A stretch of DNA of 64,000 nt from Pseudomonadota bacterium. GTDB taxonomy: Bacteria; Pseudomonadota; Gammaproteobacteria; Burkholderiales; Burkholderiaceae_B. The notes under the pieces were generated by a model, which saw nothing but the letters and a program-made list of their open reading frames with translations, was not told the origin of the DNA and made no database searches. Numbering within the stretch: the first letter of the stretch is position 1; each line of letters begins with the position of its first letter. The DNA is taken from contig JAFACG010000043.1 of NCBI GenBank assembly GCA_023425645.1, positions 1-64,000 of the forward strand, given 5' to 3'. The position numbers were made by a program, and so were the translations under genes. This document shows, piece by piece, positions 55,401 through 64,000 of this stretch.

Positions 55401-55435
55401 AAAAAAGCGCCGCCATGGGCAGCGCCTAAAAAAAA
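55398..55435 (-). terminator. Terminator of the motA-cheZ operon
   Basis: A GC-rich stem (GCGCCGCC, ATG, GGCAGCGC, one wobble) at 55407-55425 lies between a run of nine A at 55398-55406 and a run of eight A at 55428-55435. On the minus strand this is a hairpin with a long T tract, about 30 bases past the cheZ stop. Confidence 0.8.
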
Positions 55436-55463
55436 TTGCCTGCCAGCAGGCGCAGGGCGGGAC

Positions 55464-56105
55464 CTAGAACCCCAGATTGGCCAGCAAATCGTCCACCTGA
55501 TCCTGGCTCGTGACCACCTCGGAAGCCGTCGCCGACACCACCGGCCCGTTGATCAGGCTGCTCGTCTCTTCGCGCTTTTCGGTGGGCACATTGTCCACCA
55601 GCACCTGCACCAGTTCCGTCTCGATGGCGCCGACCACGCCCAGCATGCGCGTGATCACCTGGCCGGTCAGGTCCTGGAAATCCTGAGCCATGATGATCTC
55701 CAGCAGATTGTCCTGGGTCTGCTGCGCCTTGACCGGCACGTCGCTAAGGAAGGCGCGGGTGCGCTTGACCAGGTCGCGCGCCTGGTCCTGGTCCAGAGGC
55801 TGATCGAACCACTGTTCCCACTGGGCGTCCAGCTCCTGGGCGTCGGCCTGCAGGGTTTCCTGCAACGGACGGACCTGCTCGGCGGCGTTCAGCACGCGAT
55901 TGGCGGCCTGCTCCGTCATGCGAGCCACATAATGCAGGCGGTCGCGCGCATCGGGAATGGCGTGCGCGGCATCCTTGATCGCCTGATCCAAGCCCAATTC
56001 GCGCATGCTTTCGCGCAGCATGCGGGTCAGGTTCGCGATGCGGTAGACCAGATCGGCCGGGACGTTCTGCGGTTCCGGGTGGGTGGGTGTTTGCTGTGGG
56101 TCCAT
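55464..56105 (-). CDS. cheZ: CheY-phosphate phosphatase CheZ
   Basis: 213 residues. The long helical hairpin includes the catalytic Gln in AQDFQDLTGQVITRMLG. The C-terminal CheY-binding peptide is SQDQVDDLLANLGF. CheZ removes phosphate from CheY and resets motor bias. It is last of the chemotaxis operon, 13 bases after cheY, with a good GGAGGA ribosome-binding site. Confidence 0.95.
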   Translation of the reverse strand: MDPQQTPTHPEPQNVPADLVYRIANLTRMLRESMRELGLDQAIKDAAHAIPDARDRLHYVARMTEQAANRVLNAAEQVRPLQETLQADAQELDAQWEQWFDQPLDQDQARDLVKRTRAFLSDVPVKAQQTQDNLLEIIMAQDFQDLTGQVITRMLGVVGAIETELVQVLVDNVPTEKREETSSLINGPVVSATASEVVTSQDQVDDLLANLGF

Positions 56106-56118
56106 GACGTCCTCCGTT

Positions 56119-56508
56119 TCAACCGCCCATCTTTTCGAATATCTTGTTCAGCTTCTCTTCGAGCGTCGCAGCGGTAAAGGGTTTGACCACATAGCCGTTG
56201 GCGCCGGCCTGCGCTGCGGCAATGATGTTCTCCTTCTTGGCCTCGGCCGTGACCATCAGCACGGGCAGAGAGGACAGGTTCGCGTCGGCGCGGATCTGCT
56301 TGAGCATCTCCAGGCCGTCCAGGTTCGGCATGTTCCAGTCCGACACCACGAACTCGAAATTGCCGTTGCGCAGCTTCTCCAGTCCCATCTGGCCGTCCTC
56401 GGCCTCGTCCACATTTTCGTAGCCCAGATCCTTGAGCAGGTTCTTGATGATCCGACGCATGGTCGGGAAATCATCGACAACGAGAATTTTTAAGTTTTTT
56501 TGTACCAT
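56119..56508 (-). CDS. cheY: Chemotaxis response regulator CheY
   Basis: 129 residues with every active-site residue at E. coli numbering: D12 and D13, phospho-acceptor D57 (SDWNMP), T87 and K109 (VKPF). Phosphorylated by CheA, it binds FliM and changes rotation. GGAGA precedes the ATG. Confidence 0.97.
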   Translation of the reverse strand: MVQKNLKILVVDDFPTMRRIIKNLLKDLGYENVDEAEDGQMGLEKLRNGNFEFVVSDWNMPNLDGLEMLKQIRADANLSSLPVLMVTAEAKKENIIAAAQAGANGYVVKPFTAATLEEKLNKIFEKMGG

Positions 56509-56551
56509 TCACATTCTCCAATTGAGTAACTGCCAGTGCGCTTCGGCCCGC

Positions 56552-57610
56552 TTAGACGCGGTGACCGAAGGCCCCCACACTGGCCAGAATTCGTTCACTG
56601 ATCTGCCCCAGGGGCAGCGCAACTTCGGCGGCGCCGATCTGCAAGGCCTCGCGCGGCATGCCGAACACCACGCAGGTGGCTTCGTCCTGCGCGAAGGTCT
56701 GGGCGCCGGCCTGCTTCATGGCCAGCAGGCCCTGCGCGCCGTCCTTGCCCATGCCGGTCAGGATGAGGCCCACGGCATTGCGGCCGGCCACCTCGGCGGC
56801 GGAATGGAACAGGACGTCCACGGACGGACGGTGGCGGTTGACCGGCTCGCTGTCCACCAGCTTGACCACATAATTGGCCCCCGAGCGCGCCAGCTTCATA
56901 TGCGCCACCCCGCCCGGCGCCAGGTACACGTGGCCGGGCAGCACGCGCTGGCCATCCTCGGCTTCGTGCACCTGCATGGCGCACAGCCCGTCCAGGCGAT
57001 TCACGAAAGAACGGGTGAAGCCCGCCGGCATGTGCTGGGTGATCATGATGGCCGGGCAATTGGCCGGCAAGGGTTCAAGCACCTGGCGGATGGCCTCGGT
57101 GCCGCCGGTGGACGCACCGATCATGATGAGCTTCTCCGTGGTGGAGAACGCATGCGTGAGCTTGCGCACAGGCTCGGCGCCCGCCGGTTGGGGCGCAGCG
57201 CGGCGCGGCCGCGCGATCGAGGCTGCGCGTATCTTGTCGGCGATCAGGTCCGAATAGTCCAGCAAGCCGTCGCGCAGGCCCAGCTTGGGCTTGGTGACGA
57301 AATCCACCGCGCCCAGCTCCAGCGCCCGCAGGGTGACGTCGGAATTGCGCTCGGTCAGCGAGGACACCATGACCACGGGCATGGGGCGCAGGCGCATCAG
57401 CCGCTCCAGGAAGTCCAGGCCGTCCATGCGCGGCATTTCCACATCCAGCGTCAGCACATCCGGGTTGTGTTCCTTGATGAGCTCGCGCGCGACCAGCGGG
57501 TCCGGCGCCACGGCCACAACTTCCATGTCCGCATGGCTGTTGATGATCTCCACCATGAGGCTGCGCACCAGGGCGGAGTCGTCCACACACAAAACTCGAA
57601 TTTTCTTCAT
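56552..57610 (-). CDS. cheB: Chemotaxis methylesterase/glutamine deamidase CheB
   Basis: 352 residues from ATG 57610 ([16 protein letters not shown]); the open frame extends 13 codons up into cheR, but the CheB family starts here. The receiver domain has phospho-acceptor D56 (LTLDVEMP). The esterase domain has S167 (GASTGG), H193 (TQHMPAG) and D290 (GMGKDG). It removes receptor methyl groups and, as no cheD is found nearby, may be the only receptor deamidase in this operon. Confidence 0.96.
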   Translation of the reverse strand: MKKIRVLCVDDSALVRSLMVEIINSHADMEVVAVAPDPLVARELIKEHNPDVLTLDVEMPRMDGLDFLERLMRLRPMPVVMVSSLTERNSDVTLRALELGAVDFVTKPKLGLRDGLLDYSDLIADKIRAASIARPRRAAPQPAGAEPVRKLTHAFSTTEKLIMIGASTGGTEAIRQVLEPLPANCPAIMITQHMPAGFTRSFVNRLDGLCAMQVHEAEDGQRVLPGHVYLAPGGVAHMKLARSGANYVVKLVDSEPVNRHRPSVDVLFHSAAEVAGRNAVGLILTGMGKDGAQGLLAMKQAGAQTFAQDEATCVVFGMPREALQIGAAEVALPLGQISERILASVGAFGHRV

Positions 57611-57645
57611 TGCTGCAAAGTCCCGATTCCGAGCGCCGAGGGCGG

Positions 57646-58488
57646 TCAATCCCTGACGTAGACCGTCTGGCCCAGCAGGCGGAACGCCTTGGTCAGGTAG
57701 GAGAAGTTTTCAGAATGCCCGACGAACAGCAGTCCGCCCGGCTTGATGACGGCGGCGAACCGCTCCAGGATGCGCGTCTGGTCCTCGCGGTCGAAATAGA
57801 TCATCGTGTTGCGACAGAAGATCACGTCGAAGCTGTTGTTCGCCGGCCAGGCCGAACCCACCAGATTGAACTCGTCGAATTCCACCATCTGGCGCAGCGC
57901 CGGCTTGACGCGGGCAAGACCCTTGCGCGCGCCCACCCCGCGCTGGAAATAGCGTGGCAGCCAGGCTTCGGGCACCGGCTCGATGCGCTCCAGGGTGTAA
58001 ACGCCCTGGCGAGCCTTGTCGAGCGCGTCCGAGTCGATGTCGGTCGCCAGGATGGAGACCCCCGTATCCGGGGAAGCGCAATGCTCGCGCACCGTCATGG
58101 CGATGGAATAGGCTTCTTCGCCCGTGGAGGCCGCGCTGCACCAGATGTCCAGCGGCTTGGGCCGTTTGCTGACGAACTTGCCCAGGATGTCGAAGTGATG
58201 CTGTTCGCGAAAGAAGGCCGTGTGATTGATGGTGAAGGCGTTGACGAAGTCCTGCCATTGCTGGCTGTGCGAATCACGCTCCAGGAGGTCCAGGTACTGG
58301 CGCACCTCCGTCATGCCGGCTTTCTGGGTGCGCATGCCCAGCGTCCGGGCCACCATGTCTTCCTTGTGGGTTCCCAGAATGATGCCCGCATGGGACTTGA
58401 GCAGGCGCGAGGCCCGCTCGCAATCCGCGCGCGAGGCTTGCGGAATGACCGGCAGTGTATAGACGAAAGGTTCCACAGGTGTACTCAT
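57646..58488 (-). CDS. cheR: Chemoreceptor methyltransferase CheR
   Basis: 280 residues. The N-terminal helical domain ([20 protein letters not shown]) is followed by the SAM-binding fold ([20 protein letters not shown], then [20 protein letters not shown]). It methylates receptor glutamates and could dock on the WEEF tail of the receptor at 35695-37125 through its beta subdomain. It starts three bases after the receptor stop. Confidence 0.96.
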   Translation of the reverse strand: MSTPVEPFVYTLPVIPQASRADCERASRLLKSHAGIILGTHKEDMVARTLGMRTQKAGMTEVRQYLDLLERDSHSQQWQDFVNAFTINHTAFFREQHHFDILGKFVSKRPKPLDIWCSAASTGEEAYSIAMTVREHCASPDTGVSILATDIDSDALDKARQGVYTLERIEPVPEAWLPRYFQRGVGARKGLARVKPALRQMVEFDEFNLVGSAWPANNSFDVIFCRNTMIYFDREDQTRILERFAAVIKPGGLLFVGHSENFSYLTKAFRLLGQTVYVRD

Positions 58489-58491
58489 AAA

Positions 58492-60225
58492 CTACAGGCT
58501 GGCCAGCGCCCCGCCCAAAGGTCTTGCCGACAAGGCGGGATCCGAACCGGAACGGCCCAGCTCTGGAGTGTCGAAGGGCACATCGATGACATCCTGCGCG
58601 CTGACCTTGAAGGCCGCCACGGCGTCCGACAGGCGCGTGGCCTGGTCCTGCAGGGAGCCTGCCGCGGCCGTCGCCTGCTCGACCAGGGCGGCGTTCTGCT
58701 GCACCACCGTATCCATCTGCGTCACGGCGCGGTTGACCTGCTCGATGCCTTCGGATTGTTCATTGGAGGCGGAGGAAATCTCCGCCATGATGGTTGTGAC
58801 GCTCTGCACGGCCGCCACCACTTCCTTGACGACTTCGCCGGCCTCGTCGACCTGCCGGGTGCCGGCTTCCACCTTGGCCAGCGATTCCTCGATCAAGCCC
58901 TTGATCTCGCGGGCCGCCTGGGCGCTGCGCTGCGCCAGGCTGCGCACTTCGCCCGCCACCACGGCAAAACCCTTGCCCTGCTCGCCGGCGCGAGCTGCTT
59001 CCACGGCCGCATTCAGAGCCAGGATGTTGGTCTGGAAAGCGATCCCGTCGATCACGCTGACGATATGGGCGATCTGGCCTGAACTGGCCGAGAGTTCTTC
59101 CATGGTCCGAACGACTGTGGCCACGGCCGCGCCGCCGCGCAGGGCGACTTCGGAGGCGCCCTTGGCGACCCGGTCCGCCTGCAGGGCATTGTCCGAATTC
59201 TGCCGCACGGTGCTGGCCAGTTCTTCCATGCTGGCCGCCGTCTCCTGCAGGGAGGAGGCCTGATCCTCGGTGCGGCTGCTCAGATCCGTATTGCCCATGT
59301 AGATCTCGCGCGAGCTGAAGGTGATCTCCTCCACGCCTTCGCGCACCGTCATGACCATGCGCTGCAAGCTGCTCTGCATGCGGCGCACGGCATCATAGAG
59401 CACGCCGATCTCGTTGGTGGAGCTCATTTCCACGCGCTGGGTCAGGTCGCCGCTGGCGATGCGGTCGAAATGCTCCCCGGCCTGGCGCAACGGACGCAGC
59501 ACCATGCTGTTCAGGAATACATAGACGGCCAGGGCAATCAGCACGCAGAGGATCATGGCCAGTCCCACCAGACGGATGACCAGGCTGTACTGGTCCGCTT
59601 CCTTCTGGTACTGGGCGTCGATGGAGGCCTGCTGATTCCGGTGCAAGGTGCCCAGGGCGCTGTACAGGTCTTCTTCCAGCAGCTTGGTGGTCGTGGTGAC
59701 GTAGCTGCGGAATTCACTGATGTCGCCCTTGTCCAGATAGGAGATCAAGGGCAGCACGCCGCCCTGCATCAGGGAGGCGAAGGCGGCGTCCACGCGCGAA
59801 TAGTAGCCGTCGCCGTCCTTGAGCTGCTTGGCCATTTCCTGGTAGTGCGCGAAAGCCTCCTGGGTCTGGTCGAACTGCTTGCGGGCCGCATCCATGATCT
59901 CGCGCGTCGCCGAGCTGATGGCATTGGCCGTGTCGCCGTCGCCCCACTGGGACATGAGCTCCTGGTTCTGGAGGTCGCTGTTGACCACGTAGCTGACGGC
60001 CGCGCGCCCGAGCAGGGTCTGGGTGTCCTTGTAGCGCTCGATGGCCTGGTACATGGCCGAGCCGACGCGCTGATTGGTCACGATGCTCTGCAAGGCCAGA
60101 TTGTTGCCGCGCAGGGACAATATCCCCAGGGCCGCGCCCGCAACCAGCATCAGTAGAAAGAACACCAGCACCAGAATCAGACTGGTACGCACCTTCAGAT
60201 TGGCCAACCGTAACCCATCCAGCAT
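58492..60225 (-). CDS. Methyl-accepting chemotaxis protein in the che operon
   Basis: 577 residues from ATG 60225 ([20 protein letters not shown]), preceded by AAGGTG; an upstream in-frame ATG at 60267 is not favoured. Membrane helices lie near 15-37 and 190-212, enclosing a periplasmic domain of about 150 residues of the TarH/4HB class. HAMP and the signalling hairpin ([20 protein letters not shown]) follow. The C-terminus has no WxxF tether. It closely resembles the receptor at 33492-35237 in its cytoplasmic half. Ligand unknown. Confidence 0.94.
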   Translation of the reverse strand: MLDGLRLANLKVRTSLILVLVFFLLMLVAGAALGILSLRGNNLALQSIVTNQRVGSAMYQAIERYKDTQTLLGRAAVSYVVNSDLQNQELMSQWGDGDTANAISSATREIMDAARKQFDQTQEAFAHYQEMAKQLKDGDGYYSRVDAAFASLMQGGVLPLISYLDKGDISEFRSYVTTTTKLLEEDLYSALGTLHRNQQASIDAQYQKEADQYSLVIRLVGLAMILCVLIALAVYVFLNSMVLRPLRQAGEHFDRIASGDLTQRVEMSSTNEIGVLYDAVRRMQSSLQRMVMTVREGVEEITFSSREIYMGNTDLSSRTEDQASSLQETAASMEELASTVRQNSDNALQADRVAKGASEVALRGGAAVATVVRTMEELSASSGQIAHIVSVIDGIAFQTNILALNAAVEAARAGEQGKGFAVVAGEVRSLAQRSAQAAREIKGLIEESLAKVEAGTRQVDEAGEVVKEVVAAVQSVTTIMAEISSASNEQSEGIEQVNRAVTQMDTVVQQNAALVEQATAAAGSLQDQATRLSDAVAAFKVSAQDVIDVPFDTPELGRSGSDPALSARPLGGALASL

Positions 60226-60304
60226 TACAAGCACCTTGTCTAGAGTAGACCCGAACACCGGAGGCACTTTTGGCGCCTCCCCCGACCTGCGCCTCCTGCG
60301 GCGA

Positions 60305-60805
60305 TCAGGCCACTGCGCTGTCGACCAGCGCCATTTCCTCGCTGGTCATGAGTTTTTCGATATCGACCAGGATCAGCATGCGCTCGCCGAGCGTGCCGAT
60401 GCCGGTCAGGTATTCCGTGGAGAAGGCCGTGCCGAAGCTGGGCGCGGCGCTGATCTGCGAGGATTGCAGCACGAGCACGTCGGACACCCCGTCCACCACC
60501 ACGCCCACGACACGCTCCTTCAGGTTCAGGATCACGACGACGGTCTGGTGGTCGTAGTCCACTTTCTCCATGTTGAAGCGGATGCGCAGGTCCACGATGG
60601 GCACGATCACGCCGCGCAGATTGGTCACTCCCTTGATGAAACCGGGCACATTGGCGATGCGCGTCACGGTCTGGGTGTCGTAGCCGCGGATTTCCTGCAC
60701 CTTCAGGATGTCGATGCCGTATTCCTGGTCGCCCAGAGTGAAAACCAGGTACTCCTTGCCGCCGACTTCAGCGGCTTCGGAATGAGAATTAAAGTCGTTG
60801 GACAT
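60305..60805 (-). CDS. cheW: Chemotaxis adaptor CheW
   Basis: 166 residues, one CheW domain ([20 protein letters not shown], then [16 protein letters not shown] and [12 protein letters not shown]). It couples receptors to CheA in the array. It lies between cheA and the receptor gene. 79 bases separate it from the receptor start. Confidence 0.96.
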   Translation of the reverse strand: MSNDFNSHSEAAEVGGKEYLVFTLGDQEYGIDILKVQEIRGYDTQTVTRIANVPGFIKGVTNLRGVIVPIVDLRIRFNMEKVDYDHQTVVVILNLKERVVGVVVDGVSDVLVLQSSQISAAPSFGTAFSTEYLTGIGTLGERMLILVDIEKLMTSEEMALVDSAVA

Positions 60806-60822
60806 GCATGTCTCCGGATAGA

Positions 60823-62883
60823 TCAGACCAGCGCGGCGGCGCGATCGCGGGCCAGGCGCTGTAAGGCAAATACATCAACAATCAGGGCTACGCTGCCGTC
60901 ACCAAGAATGGTTGCCGCGGAAATCCCCGGAATCTTGCGATAGTTGGCTTCCAGGTTCTTGACCACCACCTGGTGCTGGCCGATGAGATGGTCGACCAGC
61001 AGCGCGAAACGCATGTCCTCGGCCTGCAGGATGACGGCGATGGCGCGCGTCACGTCGACTTCGGCGTCCTCCACCGAGAAGATGTCCCGCAGGGAGATCA
61101 GGGGCAGGTATTCGCCGCGCACGAACATGACGTGATCGGTTTCCGAGACGCGACGCAGCTGTTCGTGGGTGGGCTGCATGGATTCGGTCACATGCGCCAG
61201 GGGCAGGATGAACACTTCCTTGCCCACCTGCACCGACATGCCGTCCAGGATGGCCAGGGTCAGGGGCAGCACGATGCGGGTGGTGGTGCCCACCCCGGCG
61301 CGCGAATAGAGCTGCACATGGCCGCCCATGCTCTGGATGTTGCGTCGCACCACGTCCATGCCCACGCCCCGGCCCGAGATTTCCGTGACCTTGTCGGCGG
61401 TCGAGAAGCCCGGGGCGAAGATCAGCTGCCAGACTTCGTCGTCCGGCATGGTTTCGCTGACAGGCAGCCCCGAGGACATGGCCTTCTTCAGGATCTTGTC
61501 GCGATTCAGGCCGGCGCCGTCGTCCACGACTTCGATGATGATGTGCCCGCCCTGGTGCTGCGCGGACAGCGTCAGCACGCCCTCGGCATCCTTGCCCGCG
61601 GCGATGCGATCCTCCGGCATCTCGATGCCGTGGTCGATGCTGTTGCGCACCAGGTGCGTCAGCGGATCGATGATGCGCTCGATCAGGCTCTTGTCCAGTT
61701 CGGTCGCCTGCCCCTTGGTGACCAGGCGGATCTGCTTGTTCATGCGGGCGGCGCTCTCGCGCACCACGCGGGGGAAGCGGCTGAACACGTAGTCCATGGG
61801 CATCATGCGGATGGACATGACCGATTCCTGCAGGTCGCGCGCATTGCGCTCGAGCTGTTCGATGCCGTTGAGCAGCCGGTCGTGCACGACCGGATCCAGC
61901 GTGGAAGCCGTCTGCACCAGCATGGCCTGGGTGATGACGAGCTCGCCCACCAGATTGATGATCTGGTCCACCTTCTCGACGCCCACGCGTATGGTGCCCG
62001 ACTCCTTGGCGGCGGCCGGCTTGGCGGTCTTCTCCGCCGGTTTGGCGGCTGGCTTGGCAGCAGCCGGGGCGGGCGCGCTTTCAGGCTGCGCTGCGGGAGC
62101 GGCCGCTGCTGGCTGGGCGGAGGCGGCAGGCTCGGGCGCGGCGGGTGTCGCTGCCTGGGCGGCCTGGGAAGGCGCCGCGCTGAACTTGACCGTCACCTGG
62201 TCGGCGTTGACCACGAAGCAGCAAACGGCCTGGATGTCATCGGCCGAGGCCGTGGTTTCCAGCCAGATATCCAGGCGCTGACCCTCGCGCGACTGGTGCA
62301 CGATGGTGCCCATCAATTCCATTTCCTGCTGCAGGGCCTCGGCATCCTTGTCGGACACAGGGCCCAGCGACACCCAAAGCGGCAGTCCCGACGTCTCGGC
62401 AGGCTGGGCCGGCTCCGGTTCGGGCTCCGGTTCAGGCTCGGCCGCAACAGCAGGCGCCTGCTCCTGCGTGGTCAGGATGCCCTTCTGTTCCAGGGCCAGC
62501 TGCCGCAATTGTTCGCAGATGCGGCGGTAGGCGTCCTCGTCGGGATCCTCTCCATCGCGGTAGGCGGTGACTTGTCCGGTTAACACGTCCTTGGTTTCCA
62601 GAAAAAGGTCGATCATGTCCTTGCGCAACTGCATTTCACCGTTGCGGACCAGGTCCAGCAGGTTCTCGAGCAGGTGCGTGGTCTCAGCCAGCTGAGTGAA
62701 GCAGCCAAACGTGCCCGCCCCGCCCTTGATCGAGTGGGCGGCGCGGAAGATGGCGTTCAACTGGTCTCGGTCGGGCTGATCCAGGTCCAGCTCCAGCAGC
62801 AAGCGCTCCATGTCGGCCAGCAGCTCATCGGCTTCATCGAAAAAGGTTTCGTAAAACTGACTCAGATCTACGCCGGAGCTCAT
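60823..62883 (-). CDS. cheA: Chemotaxis histidine kinase CheA
   Basis: 686 residues from ATG 62883, with GGAAG upstream; a GTG two codons earlier is an alternative. Order: P1 with phospho-His at about H50 ([10 protein letters not shown]); P2-like region with a Glu/Pro-rich linker and a long Ala/Pro/Lys linker; P3 dimerisation; P4 kinase ([18 protein letters not shown], and [12 protein letters not shown]); P5 CheW-like domain at the C-terminus. It phosphorylates CheY and CheB. Confidence 0.97.
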   Translation of the reverse strand: MSSGVDLSQFYETFFDEADELLADMERLLLELDLDQPDRDQLNAIFRAAHSIKGGAGTFGCFTQLAETTHLLENLLDLVRNGEMQLRKDMIDLFLETKDVLTGQVTAYRDGEDPDEDAYRRICEQLRQLALEQKGILTTQEQAPAVAAEPEPEPEPEPAQPAETSGLPLWVSLGPVSDKDAEALQQEMELMGTIVHQSREGQRLDIWLETTASADDIQAVCCFVVNADQVTVKFSAAPSQAAQAATPAAPEPAASAQPAAAAPAAQPESAPAPAAAKPAAKPAEKTAKPAAAKESGTIRVGVEKVDQIINLVGELVITQAMLVQTASTLDPVVHDRLLNGIEQLERNARDLQESVMSIRMMPMDYVFSRFPRVVRESAARMNKQIRLVTKGQATELDKSLIERIIDPLTHLVRNSIDHGIEMPEDRIAAGKDAEGVLTLSAQHQGGHIIIEVVDDGAGLNRDKILKKAMSSGLPVSETMPDDEVWQLIFAPGFSTADKVTEISGRGVGMDVVRRNIQSMGGHVQLYSRAGVGTTTRIVLPLTLAILDGMSVQVGKEVFILPLAHVTESMQPTHEQLRRVSETDHVMFVRGEYLPLISLRDIFSVEDAEVDVTRAIAVILQAEDMRFALLVDHLIGQHQVVVKNLEANYRKIPGISAATILGDGSVALIVDVFALQRLARDRAAALV

Positions 62884-62949
62884 GAACACTTCCTTCTTGG
62901 TAATGGCTTAGAACATCTAAACAAAAAGTCCAGCCCGTCTATGCGGGCT

Positions 62950-63888
62950 TTACGGCGTTACAGGCAGAGCGCCGGGCAACTCAGGCATACCGGGGATGCG
63001 CACGCTGATGGGCCCCTCCGGCTCCTGCATGGCCTCGCGCAGGTCGAATTCCTCGGAACCGCTGGCATTCTGCTCGTCGATGCGTCGTTCCGCGCGGCTA
63101 TTGAGCACGAGCAGACTGATACGCCGATTTACGGCCGCAGCGGGGTTATCTTTAACCAGGCTGACCGTGTCGGCCAGGCCCAGCACCTGCTTGACCTTGG
63201 CCTCGGCCAGGCCGCCCGCGACCAGTTCCTGGCGGGCCGCATTGGCGCGGTCCGCGGACAGCTCCCAGTTGCTGTACAGGCGCTCGCCGCTGGCGTACTG
63301 CATGGAGTCGGTGTGGCCGGTGATCTGGATGCGGTTGGGCATCTCGTTCAGGGGCTGGCTCAGGGAACGCAGGATGGCCCGCATGTAGGTCTGCACCAGA
63401 GCGCTGCCGGTGGCAAACATGGGCCGGCTCTGCCGGTCGATGATCTGGATGCGCAGGCCGTCCTGGGTCATGTCCAGCAGCAGCTGCGGCCGGAACTCCT
63501 TGAGCACCGGGTCGATGCGGATCAGCTCTTCCAGAGCGGACTTCAGGTCTTCCAGGCGCTCGACATCCTGGCGATCCTGCATGGCGTCGCTGTTGGTGGC
63601 GCCCGGATGGGGGTTGGGAATCAGGCTGGGCTGCCCTCCGGGAATGGCGCTGCGCGACTGATCCCCCTGCTGGCCGCCCGTGACGGCGTCGATCAGCGGC
63701 ATGCGGAAGTAGTCGGCAATCTCCTTCAGGTCCTGCTTGGGGACCAGCGACAGGATCCACATCACCAGGAAAAAGGCCATCATGGCCGTCATGAAGTCCG
63801 CGTAAGCGATCTTCCAGCTTCCGCCATGGTGCTCGCCGTGCGCCGTCTTCTTGCGGCGGATGACGACTCTGTCCTTGTGATTGCTCAT
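62950..63888 (-). CDS. motB: Stator protein MotB
   Basis: 312 residues. The single membrane helix carries the proton-binding Asp at D31 (YADFMTAMMAFFLVMW). A plug and linker follow, then the OmpA-like peptidoglycan-binding domain (RIQITGHTDSMQYASGERLY, then NWELSADRANAARQEL). It anchors the stator to the wall. GGAAG lies before the ATG. Confidence 0.96.
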   Translation of the reverse strand: MSNHKDRVVIRRKKTAHGEHHGGSWKIAYADFMTAMMAFFLVMWILSLVPKQDLKEIADYFRMPLIDAVTGGQQGDQSRSAIPGGQPSLIPNPHPGATNSDAMQDRQDVERLEDLKSALEELIRIDPVLKEFRPQLLLDMTQDGLRIQIIDRQSRPMFATGSALVQTYMRAILRSLSQPLNEMPNRIQITGHTDSMQYASGERLYSNWELSADRANAARQELVAGGLAEAKVKQVLGLADTVSLVKDNPAAAVNRRISLLVLNSRAERRIDEQNASGSEEFDLREAMQEPEGPISVRIPGMPELPGALPVTP

Positions 63889-63900
63889 GACTGCTTCCGA

Positions 63901-64000
63901 TCAGGCTTTACGGCCGCCACCTGCAGAGCGGGCCTGGCGCACGTGCTCCTCCAGTTCCTGGAAGGACGGGCGCTCCGTGGAGAACAGGACCTTGCGGCCG
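63901..64000 (-). CDS. motA: Stator protein MotA, C-terminal end only
   Basis: The last 33 residues read GRKVLFSTERPSFQELEEHV followed by a basic tail ending GGGRKA, the usual C-terminus of proteobacterial MotA (the RPSFxELE motif). The stop is 12 bases before motB. The rest of the gene lies beyond the window edge. Confidence 0.92.
   Translation of the reverse strand, partial: GRKVLFSTERPSFQELEEHVRQARSAGGGRKA

Larger units (their letters stand above)
55072..55463. other. Intergenic region between flhB and cheZ, with repeat sequence and hairpins
   Basis: 392 bases without a credible gene; the short open frames here follow GC bias. It contains the flhB promoter region (about 55072-55230), a repeat-like block at 55234-55400, an 11-bp hairpin at 55303-55328 and the che-operon terminator at 55398-55435. 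Confidence 0.6.

Noticed and set aside
55156..55416. Minus-strand frames of 86-113 codons in the flhB-cheZ gap
   Set aside because: They lie within GC-rich repeat sequence and cross hairpins; composition is not protein-like.
1..64000. tRNA, rRNA and CRISPR features
   Set aside because: No cloverleaf, rRNA core or regularly spaced repeat-spacer pattern was recognised by eye; a covariance search was not possible.

Overview
The window is about 62 kb of flagellar and chemotaxis genes plus a decayed accessory region, from a high-GC betaproteobacterium. Gene order and protein character point to Burkholderiales, family Alcaligenaceae (Bordetella, Achromobacter and Alcaligenes relatives). The support is a single block running fliC ... 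fliR / flgL ... flgB / flgAMN / flhFAB / cheZYBR-mcp-cheWA-motBA, together with Bug-type (TctC) binding proteins. I cannot fix the genus from the sequence alone.

Layout. (1) 1-1004: two IS3-family remnants, one cut by the window edge and one with its catalytic core deleted. (2) 1.1-3.1 kb: flagellin gene fliC with a sigma-28 promoter and its own terminator. (3) 3.1-13.6 kb: accessory segment. It holds a RelBE-type toxin-antitoxin pair whose toxin has an in-frame stop and which sits between two imperfect copies of the 3' end of a LysR gene. Next come the LysR regulator and a divergent operon tctB-tctA-tctC-ridA-(D-amino-acid oxidase)-(Asp/Glu racemase), in which tctA and the oxidase are both broken. 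Then follow a two-domain protein methyltransferase and an intact hipBA module. (4) 13.8-30.8 kb: fliA on the minus strand, then flaG fliD fliS fliT, a second fliK-like gene and fhlB, then fliEFGHIJKLMNOPQR, with a structured inverted-repeat element wedged between fliQ and fliR. (5) 30.8-37.1 kb, minus strand: an exonuclease, a CNB-CBS-nucleotidyltransferase protein, a chemoreceptor, a lipoprotein and a second chemoreceptor. (6) 37.2-47.6 kb, minus strand: flgBCDEFGHIJKL. (7) 47.8-49.4 kb, plus strand: flgA flgM flgN, closed by a strong hairpin terminator. (8) 49.5-55.1 kb, minus strand: flhB flhA flhF. (9) 55.5-64.0 kb, minus strand: motA (partial) motB cheA cheW mcp cheR cheB cheY cheZ.

How it works together. 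The window encodes nearly the whole flagellum: export gate (FlhAB, FliOPQR), ATPase complex (FliHIJ), MS and C rings (FliFGMN), rod, rings and hook (FlgB-J, FliE), length control (FliK), junctions and cap (FlgKL, FliD), filament (FliC), chaperones (FliS, FliT, FlgN) and the sigma-28/anti-sigma-28 switch (FliA/FlgM). Three sites fit TAAA-N15-GCCGATAA, upstream of fliC, flaG and flgM. The master regulator genes flhDC are not in the window and would be expected beyond motA. The chemotaxis set has a kinase, adaptor, methyltransferase, methylesterase, response regulator and phosphatase but no cheD here; three chemoreceptors are present. flhF is not followed by flhG.

Most of the window is ordinary flagellar sequence. 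The points most worth a second look are the fliQ-fliR element, the Rickettsia-PKMT-like methyltransferase near fliC, the toxin/LysR duplication with multiple pseudogenes, the short-sensor chemoreceptor with a terminal WEEF tether beside a BamE-like lipoprotein, and the long FlhF with altered G motifs. No tRNA, rRNA or CRISPR array was recognised.
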